Assembly: GCF_963678635.1 (NCBI RefSeq)
Contig: NC_087064.1
Span: 75,292,213-75,356,212 of the forward strand
Reading direction: 5' to 3'
Source of the DNA: Symsagittifera roscoffensis
Taxonomy: Eukaryota > Xenacoelomorpha > Acoela > Convolutidae
Length of the DNA: 64,000 nt
In this document: one piece after another, positions 44,371 to 56,129 of the stretch
How the letters are laid out: each line of letters begins with the position of its first letter
How positions within the stretch are numbered: the stretch's first letter is position 1
The notes under the pieces: model-generated
The model's database searches: none
Seen by the model: the letters and a program-made list of their open reading frames with translations, nothing else
Told to the model about the DNA's origin: nothing
Position numbers and translations under genes: made by a program

Positions 44371-47300
44371 CATCATTATTCTTGTTTTATTGTATTCAAA
44401 GGTTCTGATTGATAATAAAACCAGCAACAAACGAGTGCAAATTGTCTTGAAACTTTCAATGAAAATCGATCCGAAATTCTTCCATCTACTGTAAAAACTC
44501 CATCGGTTGCCAGCTTGCGGGGATTTTGTTGCGATAAATTTGTAGTAAAAGTGAATCACATACGCTAATGAGTGCTGAAGTATTTGATTAAATACTATAA
44601 AAAACTGGATATTTATAAACATTGATTAATTGAAAGGTTTTACCTAATAGCCATTTTAAAGTTTTCCTTGCTTAGTGCTTGTAAAAATAATCATAGAGTA
44701 GTGCGTAGCAGATATTGGGGATTGATTTACTAAGAATTATGGTTTTCTTTTGCTTTTTGTTCTACGGTTCAGAAAAGAAAATGATAACTGTCCTGGAAAA
44801 TGTATGTTTTGCTAACATTTGAAAATTTCAAGATAATAATATACATCATTCTCAACCAAAACTTTACTTCAAAATATAAATTCAGAGTTGAAACAGAAAC
44901 ATACATTTATGGTGGAGAAAATAATTTGAAGTTTTTCTAAAAAGGATTTATGGTATTAATTCTGCTTCGGATTAATGAACGTTCGTTGAAATGATACATT
45001 TCTCCCTCTAAAACTCAATTTTCAAATAAAACTTTGTTCAAATTTGCTTAAGTTGGAAGGTAGTAGATGAAGCAGAAACTGAGAAAAAATCAAATTGAGG
45101 TGGAAACTTGCTTTAATTCATTAGAAGTTTAGAGATTTTTCTTATTAAAATTTAGCTTATATATTACATCTTGAGAAAAAATCCAACATAAAAGTGTAAT
45201 GTCTGAAAAACTTTTTATCATTTGATATACTAGGTTAACTTATATGAAAATTCAGATTTTTTGAAAACAATTTGTTGTGAAGTAAACCCAACTCCAACAT
45301 CTTTTGAAAGATGATACATGAAGCATAATTCAAAAATTTGCTTTAAAGATCTATACTTCATTCTTTTGGACAACAAAAAATTGATGTAGAAAGATTTTTA
45401 GAGAAAATAATATGGAGTCTGCTGAATAATTCTAAACAAACTAATATTTTAGCAGAACCAGATGTATGGTCGCCTAATTCTATGAATTTTAAAAAGAAAA
45501 ATTTCAACTGGGACACACAATAAACATTTAGTTCCGTTTAGCTTCAATTTTCTTTTTTCAATTAGAAAATTACGTTGAATTATAAAGTTTTTGCTTAATA
45601 AATTTCGCAAAATTTTTCAATTGTTACAGTTTGCACCATGATTTCCTTTCCTTAATCGGTGTTTGTGAGAACAGATATTTTAGATGTTATAAATGTTGCA
45701 GAAATATGGAACCAAGTTCGCTTGCGAATTTCTACTTCAAAAGGTTTTGCAGATTATAAACAATAGAACTGCTCTTAATTTATTCTAAAAAATCAACGTA
45801 AAAATACACCTTAAGTTCTCAAGTTATACATGTGCTTTTGAATGCTTAAAATAGAAGCAATTCTTTCTCACTTCGACATTTTTGAGAAAACTTCCGAAGA
45901 AAATCAAGAACAAAAGGCGAATTACAAACTATTTCGCAAGAAAAGGGATAATTAATGATCTCAAAAGTTGGGTTTTTGCTAAAATAGTTTGCTGTAGAAA
46001 CTAAATAAGGGAACCTAAAGGAGAACATGTACAAATTGTAAGGTAATAATTAGACATTATCAGTTCTAATTTTATCTCTGCCAACAAAGTGTTCGTTCAA
46101 TTGATACTATTTTCTCCTAAACTCCTCAGATCTGACTAAATTTTTTTGGCGTGTGAGTTCAAGAGCAAAAATATGCAATAAGCAGAAAGCAACAACAAGC
46201 TTAAGACATCAAAAAATTCTACAGAAAATCCATGAAAATTATGTTGTAGAAGCAACAGAGAGATAATCATCGGTTTTGAAGAAGAATTTGTTGATTACCA
46301 TACAATCTAATATACTGTTAAGAGAAGTTTACCCCACTTTTAGTAAATTTTAGTAAAATGTCAAATTTTTATCAATGATCTGAAAATTATTTTTATGAAG
46401 AATGTTAAAAACGTCTCAGAAATTGTAAGCTTTGTACAAGTTTGGGTTATTATTTGAGAAAAAACTAAGGAGGAACTGGATCATGGAGTTTGATCTGGAA
46501 ATTTCAATGAGTATTGCTCTTATTGTTCAATTGAATTGAGATTATTAGGTGAATTTTCCTTGAATTGAACATAAATTCAGTTAATTACACAATTGAAAGG
46601 TTAAAAAAAGAAAACTTTGGATAGAATTGATTTATTTTTACTTTCTCGAAAATTACGATTAAATACCTTATTTTCAATATTACCTTTAGTATCAAAATTG
46701 ATTCAGCTAATATGAACTTTATATGTTAACAGCATTATATAATTCGTTTTTCAGCTAAAATTAGGGTAGTTCATTATTTTGAGAGAAAAATGTGAAAAAA
46801 TCCATATTTATATTCAAAGTTTTGTATCAGTGTCTCAACATGATGCCAATTGAAATACAATTTGAGCTTTTTTTACTTTTTATTTTTTATTCAATTAGAT
46901 CAGAAGCAACAAAACACTAGCCAAAACATTGAGATTTTTGCAGTTCATTCCAAAAATTTGCAATTTTTTCTAAAAACTTTGAAATTTTCGCAATTTTTTT
47001 TTTAAAACTTGAAATTTTTGCAATTTTTTCCAAAAACATGAAAGTTTGCAGTTTCTTTTCCCAAAAGCTTGATGATTTTTGAAGTTTCAGTGGGTTTCAG
47101 CATAAATTCAGGTAGATAGAAAGCAAGATTATCCAATAAACTAGATCGAGTTACAACAAATCTTATCGTGTTATAAAGTTTTTATGAAAAATTTTCAATT
47201 TTGCGAAAAAAACTCCAAGTTTTTGACCAAAAACTCTTATCATTGACTTACCATATACCATAATTATAAATACATAACATTAATTCTATAACTTACACGT

Positions 47301-47569
47301 AATTAACAAGTACTATCTAACAATTAGATAATGCGTGCCAAAATTTTTGCGAAAAAATTAGACATTTTCACACAAAAACCAAATTTTTTTTCAAAAAAAC
47401 ATGGTTTCTTTCTCGAAGTTTTGTTAGGTTTCAGTATAGCTTTAGATAGTTTTCTCGTTGCATCAAACCTGTAAAATAATATTCAAAACATCTAAATCGT
47501 AGAAGCTAGCTAAGAAACGCAATTATCGGCCAAATCGAGCTCAAGAAACTCGGGTGTCAAAATTTTTTT

Positions 47570-47880
47570 GAAACTTACCTTCTGAAACCTTACCATCCTA
47601 ATAAATAGGAAACCTGCCATCGTAATACATTAGGAATCATATTCCCTAATGAGTTTTTAATTCCCTACAATGAATTTCTTATACATAGGGAAATATATAC
47701 ATGGGGAATTCGGTCGCCGAAAAAAAACTTACCATCTGAAACTTACCATCTGAATCCTCGTATCTTAATACATTGGGAAACCTATTCCCTATCTTAATAC
47801 ATTGAGAAATCTAAACATAGGGTGACGACCGGATAGTCTATAGCCTATGTTAATACAAGGGAGTCGTCATCCCCCCTGCC
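47570..47880. repeat. TAATACAT/CTTACCATC repeat block, copy 2
   Basis: Counterpart of 41520-41820, with fewer CTATAGCCTATG phrases and a shorter C-run. Confidence 0.65.
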
Positions 47881-49952
47881 CCAACACTACTCTGTTCACA
47901 TTGCTCAATTCCAACAATGAGTTCCAACAATGCTGGCAGCAAGATGTCTTCACGTTTCATCAAACTTTGCATGATTGTTTTCCTTCACTCCAGCTCGATT
48001 GTTGAAAAACTCCAGCTCGATTGTTGAAAATTGTTTTGCAGAACAGTTTGAACATCTCATAGAAATGATATCAGACGCCATTCTTCCCTCATCTGATATT
48101 TGGCTTTGCCCTACCGCCACTTTCATTTGCGTTTGCATGCAATTTTCAGTTAACGGCAAAATTGATTTGTTTTCGTTTTAGTTAAATTGGCAAGTAAAGT
48201 TTTAACTGGTCAAACCTTACATCAACGTCCAACGCCTAATATTTTCGCTCAAAATTGAAAAGAACCTAAGCAAGCTTTTGCTTTTTTGTTAATCCGTTTT
48301 CATTGTTTTCATTGTTTTCATTTTTAACACACTGGGGTTTTCCCATCCAAAGATTTAAAATCTAAGCCCTTAACATTGCTTCAACAATTTTTTTGCTATG
48401 TTGCCGCCAGTGCTCATTTGATTTTTTTTATTTTTTTAGTGTCTTTTCTCCAAATTTGTTACCTCTTGACATATTAGCAAAACCAAATCTCTCTGAAACA
48501 TTTTTCAAAAATCATCCCTTGTTTTTAGATTTTGTATTAGAAATGTTTTTAAAGCCATAAAAATGTTAGTTTTGCGCTCAATAATGAAAAAATGAATTAC
48601 TTTTTAAGACTTTGTTTCATCGTAAGACCTAGTGTGATACTTTAAAGCTCCCTGAATTTTAGTTTTTCGATAATTGCTTTACACATATTTTTCTTATATA
48701 TTTATACATATGTATATGTTTGTGAATAATCATAAATATTTATATACATAAATAAAATACGCGCTAATTATCGATGCAATTACAAACAGCAGAAGCACTC
48801 ATTGTGGCAAAAAAAAATCAAATAAAGTAATAAAAAACTGTTCTGGCGTTGTCGATGATTATTAAGAAAGGTGTTATGCGTTCTCGAAAAAAAGAAAGGT
48901 TCAAAAAGTGCATTACCTCTAAATATTGACTGGCTTCTCTTCAATCAAATGAAACAATGGATATTGGAGAGCAGAAGTGGGTTGAAGCACTCTATACAAA
49001 TGATTGGGCATAAAGAATGCATTCATCGAAAAAAAAATTAGAAAACCAAGCAAGAAAAACAAAACGTTCTTGACAAACAAGCAAGACTTTTTCAAATCGA
49101 ACAGATGAAATCAACCGCTCAAAAAAGCTGACTGATGATTATGAGAGAATGATGCATTGAGTGTAGCATGTTAGTAGCACGTGAGTGTAGCAGAAATGAA
49201 TTTTTATAAATCAAATAATACAAATAATTACAATTTTATGAAATCGATCAACGTCTGAGCTTACCGAAATTCTGTAATTTCTTTAGAAGGAATATCAAAA
49301 GTTTCCAAGTAGATTGGATACCGACATACTCTAAAAGCTGACTGTCGTCAAAAGAATTCACCAAAGAGTTGACTGCCATCGAAAGAGTCACTCCCTAAAC
49401 AATAAAGAAATCAAAACAAGCTCTGTGCCAAATATAACTTGTGAAACCTGTGATACAAAAATTGATTACGTTCATGCATTGAGGGTTTTTATCGAAACCT
49501 GTCCACAAAAACTATTTCCTCGAAAGCTGTTTCTTTGAATGAATCTTTCAAACAAGTTTTTTAAACCGTAAATCTTCATCAGAAACGTTTATACTGGAGA
49601 ATCACTTGAATCTACGACTGAATGAACAAGACAGTTTTGCTTTTTCTATAGCATAGTATGATATCATACGCTAATCTTGTCTGGCAAGAGCCTTGACTTC
49701 CAGTTTGTTTCTGTAGGACCATAACAAACCTTTTTCTCGTCGCTTATCTTCGACTGAAGTCAAAGCAAATGTTAATCGCATCGTAATAGAGAAGACAACA
49801 GCTACTTTCACACCAAGGAAATAGCCACGGTTCAGGTTCAGAAATGTAGAACTGTCTCAATTCATGAGAAACTCGATGAATTAAAGCTAAAAGAAAAACC
49901 CAAATTTTTTTCTTAACCTGAAAGATTGGATCGGCCATATTTAATTGTCATT

Positions 49953-50382
49953 TTAATTCCTCGCCCTTGATTCCATTGCAGCGGTGCTTCTTCGGTGGCG
50001 ATGATACTTGGCGCTTGTTACCACGACCCTTCTTCGATCGCTTGGCGGCATCGTTCTTGTTGGCTTCAAAACGATTGGTGCACCGTTTGTCGTTTTTTGC
50101 TGCAAAATACAGATCTGGTTGGAGCTAGCAAGTCTGTGAAACTGTTTCCACGTTAAAGGGTTCAACATCGCCACTTTTAGCAATAACTGGTGGCCTCACA
50201 GGATCAGTACTGATCAAGGCAGAGCAAATATTCTTCTCGCACGTGTACTCTCTCTTTCTCTTCTTGTTGACTTTTTGCGAAGCCACAGGCGGCGCAGTGG
50301 CAGAACAACATGAATCAGCGGACTTTGACTTTCTCGTTCTTAATACAGGAGCCATAGCAGTGTAATTAGGTTGAATGATCAA
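49953..50382 (-). pseudogene. Lys/Arg-rich nuclear-type protein with in-frame TAG
   Basis: The minus frame from ~50382 (MIIQPNYTAMAPVLRTRKSK) runs 85 codons to TAG after ETVSQTC, then stays open in the same frame (LQPDLYFAAKNDKRCTNRFE ... KRSKKGRGNKRQVSSPPKKH) to TGA near 49953. Two strongly basic segments look like nuclear localisation or nucleic-acid-binding tails. It is GC-richer than the flanks, as is the SET/OTU region above it on the same strand, so it is likely part of the same transposon-like cluster. No family recognised. Confidence 0.4.
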
Positions 50383-50636
50383 AACAAACTTAACGATCTT
50401 TTCGCTTTCATTCAGTATCGTTGCTTAAATTGTGATTTGACAAATTTAAAAAGAAGGCGTTATGCGCACAACGCCATTTTTAAAAGAAACACATTAAAAA
50501 TGGCGCTTTCCGTAAACCGCAAAACGGGTGTGCTCGGGTGGTATCACTTTGTCTTTATTGTTTTGTATACTATGCGAAGCCATCTTGTGATACTTTCCCA
50601 AATGATCTCTCATCTTTCTAGAAGCAATATACCATA

Positions 50637-51145
50637 TCAAACTTTTGTCCATATCGCTCCGTTTGCTTTGTTATTGCTACTCTTCTTTCTGGGCGTGGTA
50701 GTAATTTTACCCGAGTGTTCGTTTTTGTCTCCAAGTTTGCGATCTGATTCCAAATACTCATCAGATTGAGAAACGAAGGGGACAAGAGAGTCGCCTTTGC
50801 TCATAGGACCACTGATGACAGGCATATTGCCGATTGTAAGTTTGGGACAAAACTCATCGCTCCTTTCTAGGAACGCATCACACACTCTCTATGGAACACA
50901 TTTCATTCGATCTTCCAAAAACATTTCCTCGATGTCCATTTGTAGTTTACGCTCCGGTGCATTCATCAGCTTGTTTGCGTTGCTCTGAACTTCTGTGACG
51001 TGTTCTCGTTCAACGAAATTTTCCTCATTGGTTTCAATGATAACTTCGTTTGAGGGTTCTTGATTTGCTTTAGTGGTCTCAATGATAACTTCGTTTGATA
51101 GTTCGTGTTTTTCATCAGTGCTCTCAAAGATAACTCCGTTTCATG
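50637..51145 (-). pseudogene. Acidic repeat-bearing C-terminal segment with in-frame TAG
   Basis: Downstream of the SET region on the minus strand. Three copies of a 45-bp (15-codon) repeat (51124, 51079, 51034; SNEVIIET core) are followed by an acidic/charged stretch (KLQMDIEEMFLEDRMKCVP), a TAG, then VCDAFLERSDEFCPKL and a Lys-rich end to TGA 50637. It is probably the tail of the OTU-SET protein; a frame change separates it from the SET C-terminus. Confidence 0.4.
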
Positions 51146-51234
51146 GTTCTGGAGTTTTTTTCAAAAACACTCAAGGCAAGCTCTTGTTCTTCGCTGAATT
51201 TTGCCACTTCTTTTTCTTTGCGGTGTTTCTTCAT

Positions 51235-51700
51235 TCGCCATGGCGCCTCTATCGTCCCATAATTATACCGCAATTCCTAGCCGTTTTCGATTTGTAGCAA
51301 TTTTGTAGCATAAAAAGCAATGTGTTATTGACCATCTTCAGATTGCTTCTTTACCGACTTACAAAAAGGAACTGTGATAAGGGTGTCCACGTCATTATTT
51401 TATCGCCCAAGAATGTCGACACACTCCGAATCATCATTAGCAACTTTTCTATCCATCATTAGCAACTTTTCTATCCATCAAGAAACCTCTATAGCACACA
51501 ATAAAGTCATTCCTGTTGAAATCACGGCGAGCAAAAAGTTTTTTTCCAGCGAAATTGGAAATGGAATTGCAGATTTCATGACCCTCAGGATCTTTGTCAA
51601 GATAGTTCTGGAAGTTGTTTCTCGAAGGGTTGACGGCTTGAACCTTGCAATAAAATCTGGCCAGTTTTGCCGTACTCGAACACCTACTCAAAGACATGTT
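51235..51700 (-). pseudogene. SET-domain (SETD8-like) methyltransferase region, broken
   Basis: The N-terminal SET strands read FAGKKLFARRDFNRNDFIV followed by CYRGFL (51449-51697), matching the G-x-G-V-F-A-...-G-D-F-V-...-Y-R-G start of SETD8-type SET domains. Further down come HIAFYATKLLQIENG then ELRYNYG and APWR (51235-51330), the end of the domain with the catalytic-Tyr motif region. In between, a 22-bp tandem duplication (51433-51454 and 51455-51476) shifts the frame, and TAA (~51400, ~51340) and TAG (51277-51279) interrupt it; the RLxNHS region is not recognisable. SET enzymes methylate lysines, H4K20 for SETD8. This copy cannot be active. Confidence 0.6.
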
Positions 51701-51712
51701 CTCGAAATTGCG

Positions 51713-52215
51713 CTACCTATCTGTCGATTTATCGACTTCAAAAGCCCTGATCAGCTCATAATGATTACGAAAGAGTATCCCGACCAATTCAAATGGCTGA
51801 GACGGCAAAACCACATACCACATAATGATTCTCGTGTCTTTTATGATGTCGTAAACAACTCTGGGGTCGTAGTTTCTTTTATGGATGGCGAAGCGCACCT
51901 TGAGATTGGAGTCTGCCCAAATGCAAAACTGGTCCACAAATGAGCCAATCTTGCCGATTTTTGTAGCATATGCTGATCCTCTTGCGTTAGTGTAACTGCT
52001 ATGTCTCTCGCGAAAAAAATCTGGGTCGGCAACCTACTCTGCGACGGCTGTTCGTAACATCTTATGGTGGCTTCGATCGAGGATTAATCCCAACAAAATG
52101 CTTTCGAAGAAACATTTTCCACCCGAATTGGCATTTTCAACAATTACAGTGTAGCTGAGTGGACATCCATTGCCTCTCGGTAGAATCGTGAGCAACTCAT
52201 CATTGTCGGTAGTCT
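51713..52215 (-). pseudogene. OTU-like cysteine protease region with in-frame TAG
   Basis: Minus frame with DNDELLTILPRGNG, then VENANSGGKCFFESILLGL (Cys-box, like D-G-N-C-x-F-R-S of OTU), RTAVAE, a TAG at 52034-52036, VADPDFFRERHSSY, DQFCIWADSNLKVRFAIHKR (the E/D-x-x-x-A-x-x-x-x-V-x-I core) and LFRNHYELI with the catalytic-type His. Cys and His are kept, so before the TAG arose it may have been an active deubiquitinase-type fold. OTU domains are common cargo in large DNA transposons. A frameshift separates it from the basic N-terminal ORF above and from the SET region below. The 189-codon plus-strand frame here is a shadow. Confidence 0.55.
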
Positions 52216-52445
52216 TTATCGCTAAACTGAAGTTTCAATCTACCGCTATTGATGTTTCTCAGATATGTGTACAAGACATGGTCATCCGAAAAATAGACAA
52301 CGCGAACTTTGTCAGCTCCTTTCGGGCACTCAGGATAAATATTGCGGGTGTCAGAGACTGTGTCTTTCGGTTTTACTGTGAATTGACTTGCTTTCGACGA
52401 CTTCTGCAATTTTGATGACTTTTTCCCTCTTGAACTCATCATCAA
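52200..52445 (-). CDS. Basic N-terminal ORF of the OTU-SET cluster
   Basis: 81 codons from ATG: MMMSSRGKKSSKLQKSSKAS, then a folded-looking stretch (KVRVVYFSDDHVLYTYLRNI). It runs into the OTU frame by a one-base shift at the TACCGACAATGA overlap, so it was probably its N-terminus. Confidence 0.4.
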   Translation of the reverse strand: MMMSSRGKKSSKLQKSSKASQFTVKPKDTVSDTRNIYPECPKGADKVRVVYFSDDHVLYTYLRNINSGRLKLQFSDKDYRQ

Positions 52446-52449
52446 TTCT

Positions 52450-53840
52450 TAACTGAAAGGTAAAAATCAGATGGCTGATTGAGATTGCTAACACCCAATA
52501 ATGAAAAAATGACAAGATATGAAAAAAGAAAGGAAAAAAAGAATGAATTCAAAAAAAACAACGTACGGTCCTATCAGATACACAAACTAGCAGTTCCAAA
52601 GATAAAAAAAAGACTGTTGTGAAAAAACAATACTGCGATTTTTTTTTATGTTTTTGAAAAACTGCAACTCGTTTTTACGGCAACTTTTCACACAGAGCAA
52701 AACAAAGATGTTTTCCCAAAATGACACGTAAAAATAGTCCTAAATTGACACGTAGCAAAACAGAGCATCGAGCAGTAACAAAAAACGGCTAGTATTGCAG
52801 TTTTTTGGTTGTCAGCTGTCTAAAGCGTAAAAAAAGTCTATCGGCCGGTTGACTCTCAACTGAAAAAAAAAGCTCGAAAACGGATATTGTTTAGAGGACT
52901 CGGGATAAAACAGTCATAATTCGACACAGAGCAGGACAAACCACCGAACAGTCACAAAAAGCGGTTAATATAGCATATGTGTAATGTCGGCTGTAAAAAA
53001 CTTGAAAAAAGGTTAAAAAAAACGTCCGTCTGGAAAGATGGTACGGTGAAAGTCGAAAAGAAGCTGACATGGCCGAGAGTACTTTTTTCGAATTACTATT
53101 TTTTATTGGCAATTCTTATGTCTGGTTCTGTAGAGAAACTAGTTTTTGAGCTTTTTTGAGCAAGAACTATTGGTAGTAACGCCTGGAATGGAAAAATTGT
53201 CCTCCCTTAATCTTGATGAAATGCAGGGCGTTTTGCAATTCAAAAAACGCCATTGCTCATAAACTTTTTTATAACGCCATTTTTAAGGAAGTCTTGCAGT
53301 TACTTCAATTTCATGTTTCCTAACCTCATAATTAGCTCAATCAACAGTTTTTGCAATTGTTAGCGGAAGGGCAGTCGTTTTTGCACAGTTTTAAATAGAA
53401 AACTTTGTAGTAAAGGTTTTTTCAGAGAAAAGGGCGTTTTGCGGAGCTGGCGGTTTGCCACCCACGCATCGCGCTATTGCTTATTATATTAGTTTTTGAT
53501 AGTTTATGACCTTTTCCGTCCATTTTACTGCCTTTGGCTTTAGTTCTTTAGAAAATTTTGTCTGTATGCTTCATTGTATTTTTCACTGTTCCCAAAACCT
53601 TTTTCGGAATTGTTTCACAGAATTAAATTCGCCACTCATCAACGCCGGTTTTGTTCTGCTTCCTAGTTATGCCGCTTCAGCGGCCTTGGGTAGTTTTTTT
53701 CGGCATTTGCCCCCACTGTATGAGCACAGTTCTTGCTCCCATTATCTACTTTATGTTTATTTTTACTTTTCATTTAGATGTTTCCAGTTTTTCTTTTTCC
53801 CCGCCATATTTTGTAAGTTTGCTCAGTCCTCACAAGCCGG
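52450..53840. other. No supported gene; AACGCCATTTTTAA motifs
   Basis: GGCGTT/AACGCC pairs recur at ~53228-53256, 53272 and 53428. On the minus strand TTAAAAATGGCG at 53272-53285 and at 50478-50490 contains a YY1-like AAAATGGCG and lies upstream of the minus-strand ORFs. Plus-strand frames (53506-54076) are not convincing. Confidence 0.3.
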
Positions 53841-53847
53841 CCGCTCC

Positions 53848-54162
53848 TTATAGAGGTCTCCAATACTTCACTGTTCCTCCTGTGAGCCTCCCCTCCTGGC
53901 TTTTGTCTTTCATCCAGTGTGCTAACACTAGTTTTTCGTTCGTTCTGTTGCTGTTCTTGCGAAGAATACGTTCTCTAGTCGTTCTGATGCTCTCATCTCT
54001 ATTTTCATATTTATTGATGATGATCCTTGTTGTCTGCTCAATTCGAAACTGTTCAGTCCTCGTATTTCTATCCTGATGAAAAGGGATCTCTTGCCGGTCA
54101 TTCCACATCCAGCGATAACATTTGTCCGCGACTCTCTGAATGTTTTCTATGTCTGTTATCAT
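53848..54162 (-). CDS. Unrecognised Arg-rich ORF
   Basis: 104 codons from ATG, MITDIENIQRVADKCYRWMW, then RIEQTTRIIINKYENRDESI, very rich in Arg, Thr and Asn. The frame also extends upstream of the ATG by 13 codons to a TAA. It is on the same strand as the OTU-SET cluster and could be an upstream gene of the same element. No family recognised. Confidence 0.3.
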   Translation of the reverse strand: MITDIENIQRVADKCYRWMWNDRQEIPFHQDRNTRTEQFRIEQTTRIIINKYENRDESIRTTRERILRKNSNRTNEKLVLAHWMKDKSQEGRLTGGTVKYWRPL

Positions 54163-54959
54163 CCGCGCTCTTGCGTTGATGTCAATTGGTGCTGTTTACT
54201 CTATCACTGCATGGATAATTATGGCTAGAGTTTTTCTGCTCAAATTTTTCAATCAGATTTGTTTGCTGTCATTGGTCTTCTCTTGACAAATTGTACATTC
54301 GCTGGTCTGTTTTGGCCCAGATTTGAGTTGTGTATGAATGAATAAATTTATTTCTTATTGTTAATGGTAAATTTGCAGACAACGAGAATTTAAATATGAA
54401 GCGCCAGAAACAGTGCGGGGACAGTTAACGAACCCAATTTGGTTACACAACACTGCCCGTTTTATCAAATGAAAGACAATATTGTGATCTTCAAAGACAA
54501 GAAAAAATATCTATAAACATAAAAGAAAATATTGGAAAAAAAATACTCAAGTTTGAATAAACATAAAGCAGCAGATTTAAGGCATTGTCTAGACAGATTA
54601 ATGGCATAAGGTCCAAGCTCTGCATCAATATTTAAAATGATTGTTCAATCGCAGTCGGTATAAAACCAAATTAAAAAAGAAGTTAGTTCAAATTCATCAC
54701 TCAAAATTTCTGAAACTCGCTGGTCGTAGGCACCCCGATTCGATTTCAAAAACAAAACTTGAACTTGTTCCTTTTACGAGTACTGCTTCTACTAACTGTG
54801 TCCCATCCCTTGAAGCCTCTATAACATCAACAGAGCTGATTGGGGGCTAAACGTTCAGTAGACATCCAACTGAGACCATGCGGCAGTAACCAGCGTACAA
54901 GCCCAAGTGTGGTCTTCAAAACGCCGAAGACGCATTAAAAACCACATACAAATATATTA

Positions 54960-55440
54960 AGAAAAAACTTCGAACAAGCAGGCACTCCACACCTGTCATC
55001 CTCCAGCATTATCCTTGCATCCATAAAAAAATATCCACAAAAGACAAATTTGATTAGCTCTTCATTGCTTAATATAAACAGATCCCGAATTTCGTGGGCA
55101 ATGCATTGAATATCTGAATTTGAAACTTGATCAAAAAGTTTTGGATTTAGGGAACTTTTTCTAGGTATATTAAAAAGCTTAGTTCCTCTTTAACTAATTG
55201 AAGCTCTTTGAATTTTTGCAATTAGGATTTTTTATTTGATTAAAATTTGACCTTCTGGTCATATACGACAATTTATCAAATACAAAAGCTCGTTTAAAAG
55301 AGTTTCAGAGTGTAGTCCTGCTATTGATCGCCAAACAAATTTGAGGAGTTCATACACATGCAGCTCGTGAACTGTTAAAAATTTTTCATCATTAAAAACT
55401 TTTCGAATGCTTTCATATTTTCTTTCATTCGAGTTCTACA
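54960..55440 (-). pseudogene. LINE reverse transcriptase C-terminal remnant
   Basis: Minus-strand frame with KYESIRKVFNDEKFLTVHEL, HVYELLKFVWRSIAGLHSET, then RGTKLFN, DIQCIAHEIRDLF and SNEELIKFVFCGYFF. The pattern (charged helix, VHELHVYELLKF, a Y/S-RG-LFN motif near the end) is typical of the region after the RT palm in CR1/L2/Jockey-like LINEs. Three in-frame stops. The RT palm is not found upstream (55450-56900), so this is a 5'-truncated or isolated remnant. Confidence 0.5.
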
Positions 55441-56129
55441 ATTATCTGGTCTCAGTATCCAGGCTTACCCAATCCAGCTCCCAAAAATCCGCTCCGAAGT
55501 TTGCTTCCGAGAACTTTGATCAACTTGGAACTCCCACCGGAGTCGGCTGTTGTTTCGTCACTCGTCTTCTCTGCTTCTGTTATGTCCAGCATCCTTTTTC
55601 ATTGCACCAGTTCCAAACCCAGGTGTCATGTCAGGTCGCCGCTTAGTTTCGAATGGTGATTTAGTACGATGACGGATACATTCGCCTGGTCTGCTTATCT
55701 TTTTAGCGAAAGTGTGAGTTTTGCCTTCTCTAGAGTATGGATCCAATTATGGCTATTTACTATAAAATCATCTTGTACCAGATGGAAGTGGATATTTGCC
55801 TTTTGCAAGGGTCTTCTTCATTTCGTTTAGTGTAAAGAGTGTGACTGGAGACCCTCAAGTTTAAGTTTTGAAAACAGGAAGCACTTCTTTGGCTTTTTTC
55901 TTCTGTCCTTCCATGTCATTTATTTTTTGAATTTTCGTCATAACTCTCTTTTTTTTACAGTACAGCCTTCTGATGATGTTGCCTCCTGTCGAGTTCTCAA
56001 TCAACTCTGTAAAGCAAGCAACTGCCTAGAAAACAAAATTACTAAAACGCTTATATCCAGTTTTTTTTTATTCTGGAGTTTCTCTCCTACTAGTAGTGAC
56101 AAAGGCTCGTTTTCTTGGTGACAACAATG

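Larger units (their letters stand above)
43886..49910. repeat. Tandem duplication, copy 2 (6.0 kb)
   Basis: Head-to-tail with copy 1, highly similar throughout with small indels. It ends at AAAGCTAAAAGAAAAACCCAAA (49883-49903; matches 43861 at offset 6022). Copy 2 has lost splice sites that copy 1 keeps in both gene remnants. Confidence 0.9.

Noticed and set aside
51374-51943. 189-codon plus-strand ORF.
   Set aside because: It lies antisense to the OTU and SET motifs, starts at a non-ATG-like context and has no domain sense.
35748-52036. Variant genetic code (TAG, TAA or TGA read as amino acids), suggested by several in-frame stops in otherwise open frames.
   Set aside because: The residue expected at each stop differs (Tyr in the OTU region, Glu in the SET region), frameshifts occur in the same genes, and intact genes here end at ordinary TAA. 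Pseudogene decay is simpler.
53506-54076. Plus-strand ORFs of 115 and 141 codons with hydrophobic stretches.
   Set aside because: Overlap each other in different frames, are Phe/Ser-rich from T-rich DNA, and oppose an Arg-rich minus frame.
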